Positions 34,116 through 43,207 of a stretch of DNA of 52,065 nucleotides are shown here, one piece after another. Each line of letters begins with the position of its first letter. Position 1 is the first letter of the stretch. Source of the DNA: Gemmataceae bacterium (GTDB lineage Bacteria; Planctomycetota; Planctomycetia; Gemmatales; Gemmataceae); the NCBI GenBank assembly GCA_009692065.1, contig SHZY01000022.1:1-52065 (forward strand). Reading direction: 5' to 3'. A model generated the notes under the pieces. That model made no database searches. It saw nothing but the letters and a program-made list of their open reading frames with translations, and was not told the origin of the DNA. The translations under genes and the position numbers were made by a program.

Positions 34116-37100
34116 TTATCCCTTCTTTCTGAGGCCCAGGATCGTCAAGTCGGCGCCGGGAGGATTTTGGCCCGGATCGCCGCGGAGTTCCTTCGGCAAC
34201 GCCAGGCGCTCCAGTTGTTGAAGCAAGACTGCGGCCTGGATGGTCACGCTCTTGGTGCCCGGGCCTAAGGCCAACAGATCGGGATTCTGCTCGCCCGCCT
34301 GGCCCCAGGCCGCCTGCCAATCGCGCAGGGACTGCTTCGCACCGAGCGATTTTTCGAGCCCGGTGAAGTAGCCGTGCAGCCGAACGTCGTAGACATTATG
34401 CCGGCCCTGCCAGCTCCAGCGGCCGCGCGCGACCCAGGGCTCGGCGACGCGCAGCAGCGTGGGTCTTTCCACCTCGTCGGCAAAGGGGCTCAAGAAAGCG
34501 TTGCTGTTGGTGTGCACCAGCACGAGGCCGGCGGGCGGGACCTCGGATCTCATGCCGACGGTCAAGAACGCACGCCGCGCCACCCAGGTATTGTGCTCGA
34601 AAAGATGCAAGATCGGCCCGCCGGGTCCGCTGCCATCGAATCGCACGCCTTCCCCGAGCGCCACGAGCGCGTTGTTGCGCGCTTTCAACTGGACGTTGTC
34701 GCGCAGATCGATGAGCAATTTGCTCGACACCAGGACATTGTCGCGCAGTAGCAGCGTGGCGGGTTCGTCGCGAGTGCTGACGGCCGTGATCAGGCACTTG
34801 AAGCGATCGGCCGAGGTAAGCAGAGGCCCTTGCAGCCAGCTGCGGGTCAGCGTCAAGTCGGCGTCGTGCAGTTGCAAAATGGTCGGCACTACCGTGCCGG
34901 GATTGAGCTGGAAGCGGGCGCCGATGATTTCGAGATGGCCTCCCGTCATTTCGATCAGCGCAGGGGGCGTCAGGCTAGCCGGCGTGGCTTCCAGCGTGAT
35001 CGCCTCACGCGGATCCTTGGCCGGCTCGAAATAGAGAACCAGGTGCTTCACCCCCTTGATCTTGACGGGGCTGGTCGAGCACACGGCGCGGCCCGTCAGA
35101 TGCAGCACGATGCGCGGCGCCAGCTTCTTCTTTGACAGCACGCTGTTCAGGTACGCGCCGAGATCGATCTTATTCAGGTTGAGTTCTTCGCCGTGGTAGA
35201 GCTCGGCCGGCGTTTTTTCGAGCGCGGGCCGAACGACGTCGGCGGCGGAAATCGTCGGCACGGTGCGAGGCTCAAAAGTACGCTCGAGCCAAAGCTCCGG
35301 CGTGGGAGGCAGCCGGCCGATGACGCAGCCGGTTGATCCCGGGCCGGTGAGAGCGGTGAACGCCACCGGCGCCGGCGCCGCCGACTCGATCTGGAGCGGT
35401 TGGCCGGGCAAGAATCGACCCGCAGGCTGCTCTTCGAGCTTCGGCGGCGGCGTGATCGGCCAGGTATCGACGACGGCGCGATCGCCGCTGCTGTAGCGCC
35501 ACTGCCGACGCCAGCCGTCAAGGTCATGCCCGGCGATGTTCTTTGCCGAGGCCCCCAGGAGGCGCTTCCAGCCGGCGTAGACACTGTTTTCGGCACGCCA
35601 GCTCATCGCTGACGGATCGCCGCCATCGGTTAATTGAATCATGTCACCTACCGGCGCCGTAGCGTCGTCCCGACTCAGGATGGAATCGAGGATCTTGCCG
35701 TGAACCGGTGCCCCCCCGCCCGCGCTGGCCTGCCAGCGCAACAGCGTCTTGCCCACCACCAGGGTCGAGCGCACACAAAAGAGGGAAAACGCATCCGTGT
35801 CGCGGCCACGCAACTGGAACAGGGGGTGCTCTTCGCCGACGATGAGTGACTCCTCCAGCAAGACGGCCGCGGATGCTTCCTGGCATTGGACCAGCGACAT
35901 CTCCCGGCCGCGGACGTAGCAGCGCTGGAGCCAGGTGTGCGTCGGTTCTGCGCTCCGTCGGCTCACGAGCGCGATGCCTTGGGGCGACTTTCCCGCGATG
36001 GAGAACGTGCAATTGCGGGCGTGGAAGTGCGTCCCTGACAGCTCGAAGGCGCTGGCCGGCGCGTCACTGGACCAGCGCATCACGAAGTCAAGGTTGTCGA
36101 GGATCAAGCCGCCCCCGGAGAGGGTGCAGAAGGCGGTGGACTTGCCCGGTGCGGGTTTGTTCGCCACGTCCCAAACGATCAGCGGTCGATGGCCTTCGCC
36201 GCCGCGCACCAGGATGGTGCGCTGCGAGAGTGCGGGAAGTACAGGCACAAAGAGCGGGCCGCCATCGTGGATCTCGATGACCGTGAACATGTCCGGCTTG
36301 GTGGCGGCGAACGCTGCTTCCAGCGTGCGAAACGCCTTGGCATCGGCGCTCGCCAGCCGGCTGACGCGCAAGACCACGGCGTCCTTGGCCGCCGCGGGGA
36401 AGGCGGTGAATGGCCCATAATAGAGCTTGCGCAAGAGAGCGAGGTCGGCCTGATCGCGGCGCGTATCCATCACGGGCAACTCGAGCTCGCCCACGCCCAT
36501 TTTTGCGGCCGACGTATCCGGTTTCACCTCCGGCTTGTCGTCCTTCTTGTCCTGCACCTCGACGATCGGCGGTTGCTCCGGATTCTTTTTGGTCTCGACC
36601 AGTTTCTTCAAGGGCGTCGACTTACCGCCGAACAGAAGCGCGCCGATCAACACCAGGCCCAAGAGGCCCACCGTGCCGCCGGCCACATAGATCCAGAGCG
36701 GCGAACTGGCAGCCGCGGCCTTCTTCGCCTTGTCTTCGGCTGCCGTGTTGTTCCCGGGGGGCTTCCGGTGCGGCGCGAGTTTCTCGGGAGTGTCGGTGTC
36801 GTTTCCTGGGTTACCCGCGTTGGTGTCCTGGTCTTTCTTGCTGGCGGGGCGTTTCTTCGTTCTGGGGTTCTTGCCTGCCTCTGCTTTGTCTTCCAACTCG
36901 TCTGTGTCCACGAACTGGGTCGCATCGGCATTGCGTCTGCGTCCGACGTTGCGCTCGGATTTTCCACTGGCCACCTTCTCGGCCGGGGCGACCTCATCGG
37001 GATGTTGGAGATCGTGCATTAGCTCGGCCGGCGTCTGGTAACGATCGCCTGGTTTCTTGGCAAGCATCCGGTCGATGACGGCGAGGAGGTCGTCCGGCAC

Positions 37101-37853
37101 TTTCTTGTTGAGGCAGCGCAGATCCGGCAGCGGCGCTTGCATGTGCTGCAAGATGCGCTCGGGCAGCGTGCCACGTGCGAACGGGGCCACACCGCCCAGC
37201 ATGTGATAAAACGTGCAGCCCAGCGAGTAGATGTCGCTGCGAATGTCGGCTGAGCGGCTGTCACATGCTTGCTCGGGTGAAATGTAATCGACGGTGCCGA
37301 CCGTCATCTTGTCGCGCGTGATGCGAAATTCCTCGTCGTCCTCCTTGCCGATGGCCAGGCCGAAGTCGGTCAGCTTGACGAGGAGGCGGTCGCCCTTATG
37401 GGTCAAGAGTAGGTTGGACGGCTTGATGTCGCGGTGGACGATGCCTTGCTCGAAAGCATGATCCAGAGCCCGCGTTGTCTGGATGATGATCTCGCGGGCT
37501 TCGTCGGCATCGAGCTTGCCCTTGCTGGTGATGTAGTCTTGCAAGTCGGTGCCTTCGACGAATTCGAGCGCGATGTAGTAGGTGCCGACGTGTTCGCCGA
37601 TGTCGTAGATGGCGACAATATTCTCGTGGCGCAGTTTGGCCGCGGCCTTGGCTTCACGCTGGAAGCGGATGAGCGTGGTCTCTTGCTTGGCGAGCTGGAC
37701 AGGAAGGATCTTGAGGGCGACAAGCCGATTGAGATCGACGTCGCGTGCCTTGTAGACGATGCCCACGCCGCCGGTAGCGAGGTGATCGAGGACCTCGTAC
37801 TTGCCGATGCGTTCGGTCCGTCGAGCCGGTCGTTTGGTCGATTCCTCAGCCAT
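34116..37853 (-). CDS. Giant membrane Ser/Thr protein kinase with beta-helix-like exterior
   Basis: A 1245-residue Hanks-type kinase from the ATG at 37853. Kinase domain about 19-290: nucleotide loop LATGGVGIVYKA, Lys48 in VALKIL, catalytic HRDIKPSNLLL (Asp142), LTDFGLA (163-165), and GTVDYISPEQA in the activation segment. A charged Pro/Lys-rich linker follows. One transmembrane helix lies near 388-412 (IYVAGGTVGLLGLVLIGALL). The remaining 830 residues face outside and show recurrent RNCTFS, LLLRDNVLVSSKLLIDLRDN, LKARNNALVAL units like a parallel beta-helix (pectate-lyase-like). It may sense a carbohydrate or cell-surface ligand, by inference. A PP2C gene lies 1.4 kb downstream. Confidence 0.9.
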   Translation of the reverse strand: MAEESTKRPARRTERIGKYEVLDHLATGGVGIVYKARDVDLNRLVALKILPVQLAKQETTLIRFQREAKAAAKLRHENIVAIYDIGEHVGTYYIALEFVEGTDLQDYITSKGKLDADEAREIIIQTTRALDHAFEQGIVHRDIKPSNLLLTHKGDRLLVKLTDFGLAIGKEDDEEFRITRDKMTVGTVDYISPEQACDSRSADIRSDIYSLGCTFYHMLGGVAPFARGTLPERILQHMQAPLPDLRCLNKKVPDDLLAVIDRMLAKKPGDRYQTPAELMHDLQHPDEVAPAEKVASGKSERNVGRRRNADATQFVDTDELEDKAEAGKNPRTKKRPASKKDQDTNAGNPGNDTDTPEKLAPHRKPPGNNTAAEDKAKKAAAASSPLWIYVAGGTVGLLGLVLIGALLFGGKSTPLKKLVETKKNPEQPPIVEVQDKKDDKPEVKPDTSAAKMGVGELELPVMDTRRDQADLALLRKLYYGPFTAFPAAAKDAVVLRVSRLASADAKAFRTLEAAFAATKPDMFTVIEIHDGGPLFVPVLPALSQRTILVRGGEGHRPLIVWDVANKPAPGKSTAFCTLSGGGLILDNLDFVMRWSSDAPASAFELSGTHFHARNCTFSIAGKSPQGIALVSRRSAEPTHTWLQRCYVRGREMSLVQCQEASAAVLLEESLIVGEEHPLFQLRGRDTDAFSLFCVRSTLVVGKTLLRWQASAGGGAPVHGKILDSILSRDDATAPVGDMIQLTDGGDPSAMSWRAENSVYAGWKRLLGASAKNIAGHDLDGWRRQWRYSSGDRAVVDTWPITPPPKLEEQPAGRFLPGQPLQIESAAPAPVAFTALTGPGSTGCVIGRLPPTPELWLERTFEPRTVPTISAADVVRPALEKTPAELYHGEELNLNKIDLGAYLNSVLSKKKLAPRIVLHLTGRAVCSTSPVKIKGVKHLVLYFEPAKDPREAITLEATPASLTPPALIEMTGGHLEIIGARFQLNPGTVVPTILQLHDADLTLTRSWLQGPLLTSADRFKCLITAVSTRDEPATLLLRDNVLVSSKLLIDLRDNVQLKARNNALVALGEGVRFDGSGPGGPILHLFEHNTWVARRAFLTVGMRSEVPPAGLVLVHTNSNAFLSPFADEVERPTLLRVAEPWVARGRWSWQGRHNVYDVRLHGYFTGLEKSLGAKQSLRDWQAAWGQAGEQNPDLLALGPGTKSVTIQAAVLLQQLERLALPKELRGDPGQNPPGADLTILGLRKKG

Positions 37854-38090
37854 GGCGAACCGTGTGCGGGTGAAAGTTTGGCGATCCGTTGAATACGTGG
37901 AGAGAATCGCCACGGTTCAAAGAGGCGCGCGGTCTATTGTACCCGCTGCGTGAGGGTAACGTCAACGCATCACCCGAGTGTCCTTTTTTGTTGACGCCGC
38001 GCGCGGGTCGCCGGTATGATGTCCATGGTTTCAAATCCGTCGCGCATTCGGTGTGCAGGCTACATTATTCCTATCTCGCGGAGGACAGAC

Positions 38091-39194
38091 ATGCGAGCGC
38101 TGATCGTCACCTTGGCCGTTGTTGGCGGCCTCCATGTTCACCTTCAAACGTGCGACGCGCAAACCGCCACGGACTTGCCCGCAGGTAAGAAGCTTATCAC
38201 TCTCGAAGGGCAACTGTGGAACGCACGTTGGAGCCAAGACGGCAAGACCATTCTTACGTGTACCCATCGAAAAACCAAAGATGATAAGGACGATACCTCT
38301 CGCCGTTTCAAGCGGGTGGATTTGTGGGATGCGGCTACCGGCAAGCCAGGCAACTCCTTGGGCGAACTTGAAATACCCAGCTACCCCTTCCATTACCTTT
38401 CCGCGGCCGGCGTTCGCCTCGTGATCAGTCAGGGGTTCTTCCTGCGAACCGGCGAGATGGAGGTCTGGGATACCAAACGGGCGAATCTGGATCACAGGAT
38501 TTCGGTTGAAATACGCCAGCGCCCCATGTACTGCATCAGCGTTTCCGCCAATGGAGACTTGATCGCGGAAGTTTACGGTGGCCCCACCTTCAAGACGGCG
38601 GGTACCGCAGGAACCGGCGGAATAAATATCTATGAGGCCGCCACGGGAAAAAAAGTGCGGACCCTGCGCGAGGAAGGACGCGTACCTCAGCGGGCAATAT
38701 TCACGCTGGATGGCAAATCGGTCATCACCCGGCTCGCCGGCGACGTTGTCCACTTGTGGGATATCAAGACCGGCAAGGTGCTACACAAAGCGCAAGCTCC
38801 TGTTGTGATTGGATCCTCCGAGATGATGGTGTCCCCGGACGGCAAGAAGCTCGTCATCGGCGCGATGAAAAAGGAAGCGTTGCAGGTCTGGTCGATTCCC
38901 GAGTTGAAAACCCTCGGCACCATTCCGAATCCCTTTGAGACTGTTATGCGCGTGGAATTCAGCCCAAGTGGTAAGCGACTGCTTGCTACCGGCTACCGGC
39001 AGGGGATACTCATAGGAGGCGAGAGGAAACTGGGCGCTATGGTGTGGGATGTGGAAAAGAACAAGATGCTTCACGATTGGAACACAACGACGTTTCAGTG
39101 CGGATTCTGCGGCGAGGGCCACCTCGGGGTCGGTGAGCCACATGCCATCATGTGCTATCCGATCGGCCCGGTCGGGAAGAAAGCGATGCCGTAA
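38091..39194 (+). CDS. Secreted WD40-repeat protein
   Basis: A 367-residue exported beta-propeller. GGAGG precedes the ATG at 38091; the signal peptide is MRALIVTLAVVGGLHVHLQT, ending near CDAQ. Blades are visible as LWNARWSQDGKTILTCT...VDLWDAATGK, FTLDGKSVITRLAGDVVHLWD, MMVSPDGKKLVIGA...LQVWSIPE and VEFSPSGKRLLATGY...AMVWDVE. Its partner is unknown. The C terminus (PIGPVGKKAMP) is complete. WD40 proteins are frequent in planctomycetes; a 25340-25637 fragment in this window comes from a related but distinct gene. Confidence 0.85.
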   Translation: MRALIVTLAVVGGLHVHLQTCDAQTATDLPAGKKLITLEGQLWNARWSQDGKTILTCTHRKTKDDKDDTSRRFKRVDLWDAATGKPGNSLGELEIPSYPFHYLSAAGVRLVISQGFFLRTGEMEVWDTKRANLDHRISVEIRQRPMYCISVSANGDLIAEVYGGPTFKTAGTAGTGGINIYEAATGKKVRTLREEGRVPQRAIFTLDGKSVITRLAGDVVHLWDIKTGKVLHKAQAPVVIGSSEMMVSPDGKKLVIGAMKKEALQVWSIPELKTLGTIPNPFETVMRVEFSPSGKRLLATGYRQGILIGGERKLGAMVWDVEKNKMLHDWNTTTFQCGFCGEGHLGVGEPHAIMCYPIGPVGKKAMP

Positions 39195-39232
39195 CGGGAA
39201 GTCCAATTCCGAGTTTTCATGTGATTAGTTGC

Positions 39233-39802
39233 TCAGTCCAACAATTCCAGAAAGCTCCCGCCGTTCGCGAAAAGTTCGTCCCTCACGGCACACGTCCACA
39301 GAATACGCACCAGCAATCGGCACGCCGGTTCGCCGTCCTCGCCCAGCAACTCGAGCTGGACCTTTTGACCGAGCAAGCGTTTCGTCCCCAGGAGCCGTAC
39401 GCCGGTGACAGATAGGTCACGGCTCAAGAGTGAGAATTCTTTGGAGTCATCGATGCGAATCTTGACCGGCTAAATGAAATCGACACGCGACTGTCCGCGG
39501 CGTTCGTTCTTCTTGTCGTGGCTGCGATGCAGCTTGATGAGCCGGCGGATCGCCTTCTGAATGGCCTTTTGCTGGGCGTGTTCCTTTTGCAAGCGCGGAC
39601 TGAATGTGTCCTTGTGGTAGTAGCGCCCTTGGCGGTGGATCAGGGACGCTTGCGCCGTTGCGAGAATGCTCTTCCACTCGGTCTCCGCCAAGCCGGCGAT
39701 GCGGAGCTCCGAGCGTACATCACGCGCAGTCACGTAACTCTGCCGCTTGGCAAGCTGCACGACCGCCTGCGCCACCGTCTGTAATTCACTGGAAGCCATC
39801 AT
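39233..39802 (-). pseudogene. PilZ-domain protein gene interrupted by an in-frame amber codon
   Basis: A frame of 190 codons with TAG at 39472-39470 as codon 111. Before it, 110 residues: an alpha-helical winged-helix-like region (AQAVVQLAKRQSYVTARDVR, AETEWKSILATAQASLI), a basic helix, then ERRGQSRVDFI. After it, in the same frame, PVKIRIDDSKEFSLLSRDLS, then VTGVRLLG. The two c-di-GMP motifs of PilZ, RxxxR (RGQSR) and DxSxxG (DLSVTG), thus sit on opposite sides of the stop, which is strong evidence for one gene. AAGGA precedes the start. Options: recent nonsense mutation (CAG to TAG), sequencing error, or readthrough. Alone, the 78-codon tail has no standard start except TTG at 39427. Confidence 0.8.
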
Positions 39803-39826
39803 GCGATTCCTTGAGTTACCATTTCT

Positions 39827-40786
39827 TTAGGGAATCGGCTCAAATGCAGGAATTCCAAACCGCACTTCCTTGGCCGCCCAAGTTAGGGTCTGAACCGTCT
39901 CGCCCTGGACGATCTTCAGCATTACCTCGGCAATGTTTTCGCGACACAATTGGCGCAGTCCGATATACGAGGTAGTCAGACGCGGATTGATTTCGATAGC
40001 GAAATCCAGACCATCATCGCCGAGGATGAGATCGACGCCGACATATCCATGCAAGCCGTCAATGCCTGCGACCGCCTGGAGTACGAGCCGGGCTGCCCTG
40101 TTGGCCAGCGATTCGGGCAGAGGCAGGGAGCCGCCGAGATAACGGAAACGGCTGTCGTGCGAAAGATGTTGCCGGGTCGGCATCAGCGCAAGGGTTTGCT
40201 TCGCGCCGATCAGCAGGGAGACGCTCGCGGCCTGACCGCGAACATATTGCTGTACGATGAATTCTTCGTCCGGACACTCCTGGAAGGCGGGCGCCCAAAC
40301 GCGCATAGCGTCGTCTTGATGCCTAATCAAGAACGTCGCTTGCGAGCCGGCCCCGCAGCGCGGCTTCATCACCCACGGCGGCGGAAAGGATGCAATATGC
40401 GTCGCATCGAGCGCTTGGGTGCGGGGATGAGGAACACCCCGCTCCTGCCAGAACTCGGCCGTCGCCAGCTTGTCGGCCGTCAAACCGATGGCGCCGGGCT
40501 GCGATCCAAGCAGTCGCCCGCCGGCATCCAGCACCGCCTGGCAGCGGCTCCGCAGCAAACCGTCGACCTCCGGCGCGATTACCAGCGTCCAGTCGCACCG
40601 CGCTGCGGCAGTCGAAAACGCATCGCACAAGGTTTCATCCGGAATCGTCACGACCTCGATGCCCGGCAGCCGCCGAAAGTCTGCGACAACTGCGTCAAGC
40701 ATCGCCCGGCCTTCACGGAGCAGCGAAGGCGGCACAATCGGCCCCAGTCCGCCGGCACTCACGCATTCGTAAATGAAGATTCGCAT
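39827..40786 (-). CDS. ATP-grasp ligase, MfnD-like
   Basis: A 319-residue ATP-grasp enzyme. The opening MRIFIYECVSAGGLG and LLREGRAMLDAVVADFRRLPG resemble MfnD, the tyramine-glutamate ligase of methanofuran biosynthesis (pattern ILxxExxxxGGL...EGxAML). ATP-grasp landmarks: WVMKPRCGAGSQATFL (phosphate-loop Lys and Gly-rich turn), ECPDEEFIVQQYVRG, and the metal site DGLDFAIEINPRLTTSY (Glu-x-Asn-Pro-Arg). Many planctomycetes have tetrahydromethanopterin-linked C1 genes, which makes a role in methanofuran-like cofactor synthesis plausible. No other C1 gene is in the window. Confidence 0.65.
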   Translation of the reverse strand: MRIFIYECVSAGGLGPIVPPSLLREGRAMLDAVVADFRRLPGIEVVTIPDETLCDAFSTAAARCDWTLVIAPEVDGLLRSRCQAVLDAGGRLLGSQPGAIGLTADKLATAEFWQERGVPHPRTQALDATHIASFPPPWVMKPRCGAGSQATFLIRHQDDAMRVWAPAFQECPDEEFIVQQYVRGQAASVSLLIGAKQTLALMPTRQHLSHDSRFRYLGGSLPLPESLANRAARLVLQAVAGIDGLHGYVGVDLILGDDGLDFAIEINPRLTTSYIGLRQLCRENIAEVMLKIVQGETVQTLTWAAKEVRFGIPAFEPIP

Positions 40787-40801
40787 ACGATTAGAAATCG
40801 A

Positions 40802-40843
40802 TCCGCCGCTTGCGGCGTAGCAGGTGCTAGGCCGCAAGCGGCC
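40802..40843. repeat. Palindromic repeat of the CCGCTTGCGGC family
   Basis: CCGCTTGCGGCGTAGCA faces TGCTAGGCCGCAAGCGG. It lies between the divergent ATP-grasp and helicase genes. Confidence 0.72.
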
Positions 40844-40886
40844 CAATGCTCTTCCCCCGCCTATCGTATTTCGACACAATGAAGGT

Positions 40887-42950
40887 ATGTCCCACGCAAG
40901 CATTCTAGGGCCCGACGGCGCCATCGCGCAACGGCTGCCCAACTACGAGTCTCGGCCCGAGCAGCTCCAGATGGCCGACGCCGTCGCTGACGCACTCGCC
41001 GATTCGCATCATCTCATGGTCGAAGCCGGCACCGGCGTCGGTAAAAGTTTCGCCTACCTCGTCCCCGCCATCCAGGCCGCGTGCGCCAGCAAAGAGGGAC
41101 GCGTCGTCATCTCCACCCACACCATCGGCTTGCAGGAACAACTCATTCGCAAGGACATCCCGTTCCTGCAAAGCGTAATGCCGCAGAAATTCGACGCCCT
41201 CCTCGTCAAGGGCCGAGGCAACTATTTGAGCCTGCGCCGGCTCGACGTGGCCCACGAGCGCGGCTACTCGCTCTTGACCGAAGCCAATTCGATGGAGCAA
41301 CTCGACACTATCCGCGAATGGGCCGACCACACCGACGACGGCAGCCGCAGCGACCTCGATTTTCGCCCGCTGGCGCCGGTCTGGGAGTTGGTCGAGAGTG
41401 ATTCTGCCAACTGCCTGGGCAAGAAGTGCTCCGAATATCTCGATTGCTTCTACTTCAAGGCGCGGGCGAACATCCAGAAAGCGAAGATTCTCGTCGTCAA
41501 TCACTCTTTGTTTTTTGCCGATCTCGCCCTGAAATCGCTGGGGCCCGACGTCGGCATCCTGCCCAAGTATCAGGCCGTGATCTTCGATGAAGCCCACACG
41601 CTCGAAGACGTGGCCGCGGAACATTTCGGCCTCTCGATCACGCGGGGCCAGTGCGATTACCTGCTCAATCGCCTTTACCACGAACGCCGCGGCAAGGCGG
41701 TCGGGCTGCTGACGATCCACGGTGATTCGCCCGATTGGCAGCAGGTCCATCACACACGCCGCGTGGTGCGTCAATTCTTCGACGGCATCCTCGAGTGCCG
41801 CAATCGGCGACCTCACCCCCTGGCCCTCTCCCAAGGGGAGAAGGGAGCAAGACGCGGCGGCGACTCGCCACGCATTCGCGAGCCGGGCATCGTCGCGGAT
41901 ACGCTTTCCGCGGAGTTTCAGAAGCTGGGCCAAAGTCTTGATCGGATTGCAGAGGGCATCAAGGACGAGAAGGAAAAGATCGAGTTGGAGGCTGCTGCCG
42001 GGCGCTGTGAATCCCTGGCGGCGAGCCTCATCGCCTGGCTCGGACAGCAACTGCCCGACCAGGCCTACTGGATCGAAGGCTCCGGCGATCGTGGCGACAA
42101 GCTCCAACTCGCCAGCGCGCCGGTCGAGGTCGGCCCGATCTTTCGCGAAAAGATCTTCGATCGCATTCCGTCTGTCATCCTGACCAGCGCCACCCTCAGC
42201 GTCGGCGGCACGCACGGCTTCGACTTCTTCAAGGAACGCTACGGCTTCCCGTCCGTTGTGGCACGGTCAGGAGACCGTGCCACAACCGATCGCGAGCACG
42301 TCGCCATCCAACTCGGCAGCCCCTTCGATTTTCGTCGGCAAGCCGAGTTGCACCTGTTCCGCAGGATGCCGGACCCGACCGCCGACTCCCTCGCCTTCGA
42401 GGAAGCGTGCTGCGCGAAGATCCAGGAGTACGTCCTGCGCACGCAGGGCAGGGCGTTCGTCCTCTTCACCAGCAACCAGACGATGCAGCGCACCGCGCAC
42501 TACCTACGCGACTGGTTCACCGACCACGGCCTGACACTGATCTGCCAAAGCGACGGCGTGCCAGCCAACCGCATGCTGGAGGCGTTTCGCACCACGGACG
42601 CCGCCGTCCTCTTCGGCGTCGACAGCTTTTGGCAAGGCGTCGATGTGCAAGGCGAGGCGCTGTCGAACGTGATCATCACGAAGCTGCCGTTCACCCCGCC
42701 CGACCGCCCAATCGTTGAAGCACGCTGCGAAGCGATCTCGGCGCGCGGCGGCCAGCCGTTCACCGATTACTCGTTGCCGCAGGCGATCTTGAAGCTCAAG
42801 CAAGGTTTCGGCCGCTTGATCCGTACCAAGAGCGACACTGGCCTGGTAGCAATCCTCGACCCGCGCATGGTGACGAAGCAGTACGGGCGGCGATTCCTGG
42901 AGGGCCTGCCGGGGTGCAGGCGGTTTGTGGATGGAGTGGAATTTGATTAA
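40887..42950 (+). CDS. DinG/XPD-type DNA helicase carrying two in-frame repeat insertions
   Basis: A 687-residue superfamily 2 helicase from the ATG at 40887, with GAAGG upstream. Walker A AGTGVGKS (47-54); DEAH box VIFDEAH (231-237); motifs V-VI: FGVDSFWQGVDVQGEALSNV, KQGFGRLIRTKSDTG. Fe-S region: Cys176, Cys181 and Cys187 with the same 5/6 spacing as E. coli DinG Cys194/199/205, but the first ligand is Ser115 (GRGNYLSLRR), so a normal four-Cys cluster is doubtful. Two palindromic repeats are translated within it (41811-41848 and 42255-42287). It probably unwinds R-loops, D-loops or G-quadruplex DNA. Confidence 0.92.
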   Translation: MSHASILGPDGAIAQRLPNYESRPEQLQMADAVADALADSHHLMVEAGTGVGKSFAYLVPAIQAACASKEGRVVISTHTIGLQEQLIRKDIPFLQSVMPQKFDALLVKGRGNYLSLRRLDVAHERGYSLLTEANSMEQLDTIREWADHTDDGSRSDLDFRPLAPVWELVESDSANCLGKKCSEYLDCFYFKARANIQKAKILVVNHSLFFADLALKSLGPDVGILPKYQAVIFDEAHTLEDVAAEHFGLSITRGQCDYLLNRLYHERRGKAVGLLTIHGDSPDWQQVHHTRRVVRQFFDGILECRNRRPHPLALSQGEKGARRGGDSPRIREPGIVADTLSAEFQKLGQSLDRIAEGIKDEKEKIELEAAAGRCESLAASLIAWLGQQLPDQAYWIEGSGDRGDKLQLASAPVEVGPIFREKIFDRIPSVILTSATLSVGGTHGFDFFKERYGFPSVVARSGDRATTDREHVAIQLGSPFDFRRQAELHLFRRMPDPTADSLAFEEACCAKIQEYVLRTQGRAFVLFTSNQTMQRTAHYLRDWFTDHGLTLICQSDGVPANRMLEAFRTTDAAVLFGVDSFWQGVDVQGEALSNVIITKLPFTPPDRPIVEARCEAISARGGQPFTDYSLPQAILKLKQGFGRLIRTKSDTGLVAILDPRMVTKQYGRRFLEGLPGCRRFVDGVEFD
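41811..41848. repeat. GC-rich repeat inside the helicase gene
   Basis: CCTCACCCCCTGGCCCTCTCCC followed by AAGGGGAGAAGGGAG, translated PHPLALSQGEKGA. Same family as 789-835 and 20120-20146. Confidence 0.78.
42255..42287. repeat. Perfect palindrome inside the helicase gene
   Basis: GTTGTGGCACGGTC and GACCGTGCCACAAC (14-bp arms, loop AGGA) translated in frame as VVARSGDRATT, just before the conserved QLGSPFDF segment. Confidence 0.85.
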
Positions 42951-43047
42951 ACGGGCAACTCCATCGTGAACGTCGCTCCCATGCCGACTTCGCTTTCGCC
43001 AGGTCCGGCTCGTCATCGACGACCAGTAAACAAGGATTCGCGGCCAT
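42947..43047 (-). pseudogene. Scar of a deleted two-component system
   Basis: The first 16 codons read MAANPCLLVVDDEPDL, a response-regulator receiver start with the DD acidic pair. They are followed within about 10 bases, in another frame, by EVGMGATFTMELPV and a stop at 42947, which is the G2-box/terminal strand of a histidine kinase. The order regulator-then-kinase with the middle deleted implies a large internal deletion that left about 100 bp. It overlaps the helicase stop by four bases. Confidence 0.7.
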
Positions 43048-43144
43048 GCCTTGAGTCTCGAACGATATGTGGAGGGGCGACGGTTCGCCTGCTGGAACAT
43101 CATGACAGACTAGCCGGGATGGGCAAGGGGCGATTACTCAGTCG

Positions 43145-43197
43145 GAGCCCGAGCGCCAAGCGAGTGGTTTTACATCCTTCGCTTGGCGCTCGGGCTC
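43145..43197. repeat. 19-bp perfect inverted repeat between convergent genes
   Basis: GAGCCCGAGCGCCAAGCGA (43145-43163) and TCGCTTGGCGCTCGGGCTC (43179-43197). It ends 11 bases before the stop of the DUF4198 gene and may act as its terminator. Confidence 0.82.
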
Positions 43198-43207
43198 GGA
43201 CGGTGCA

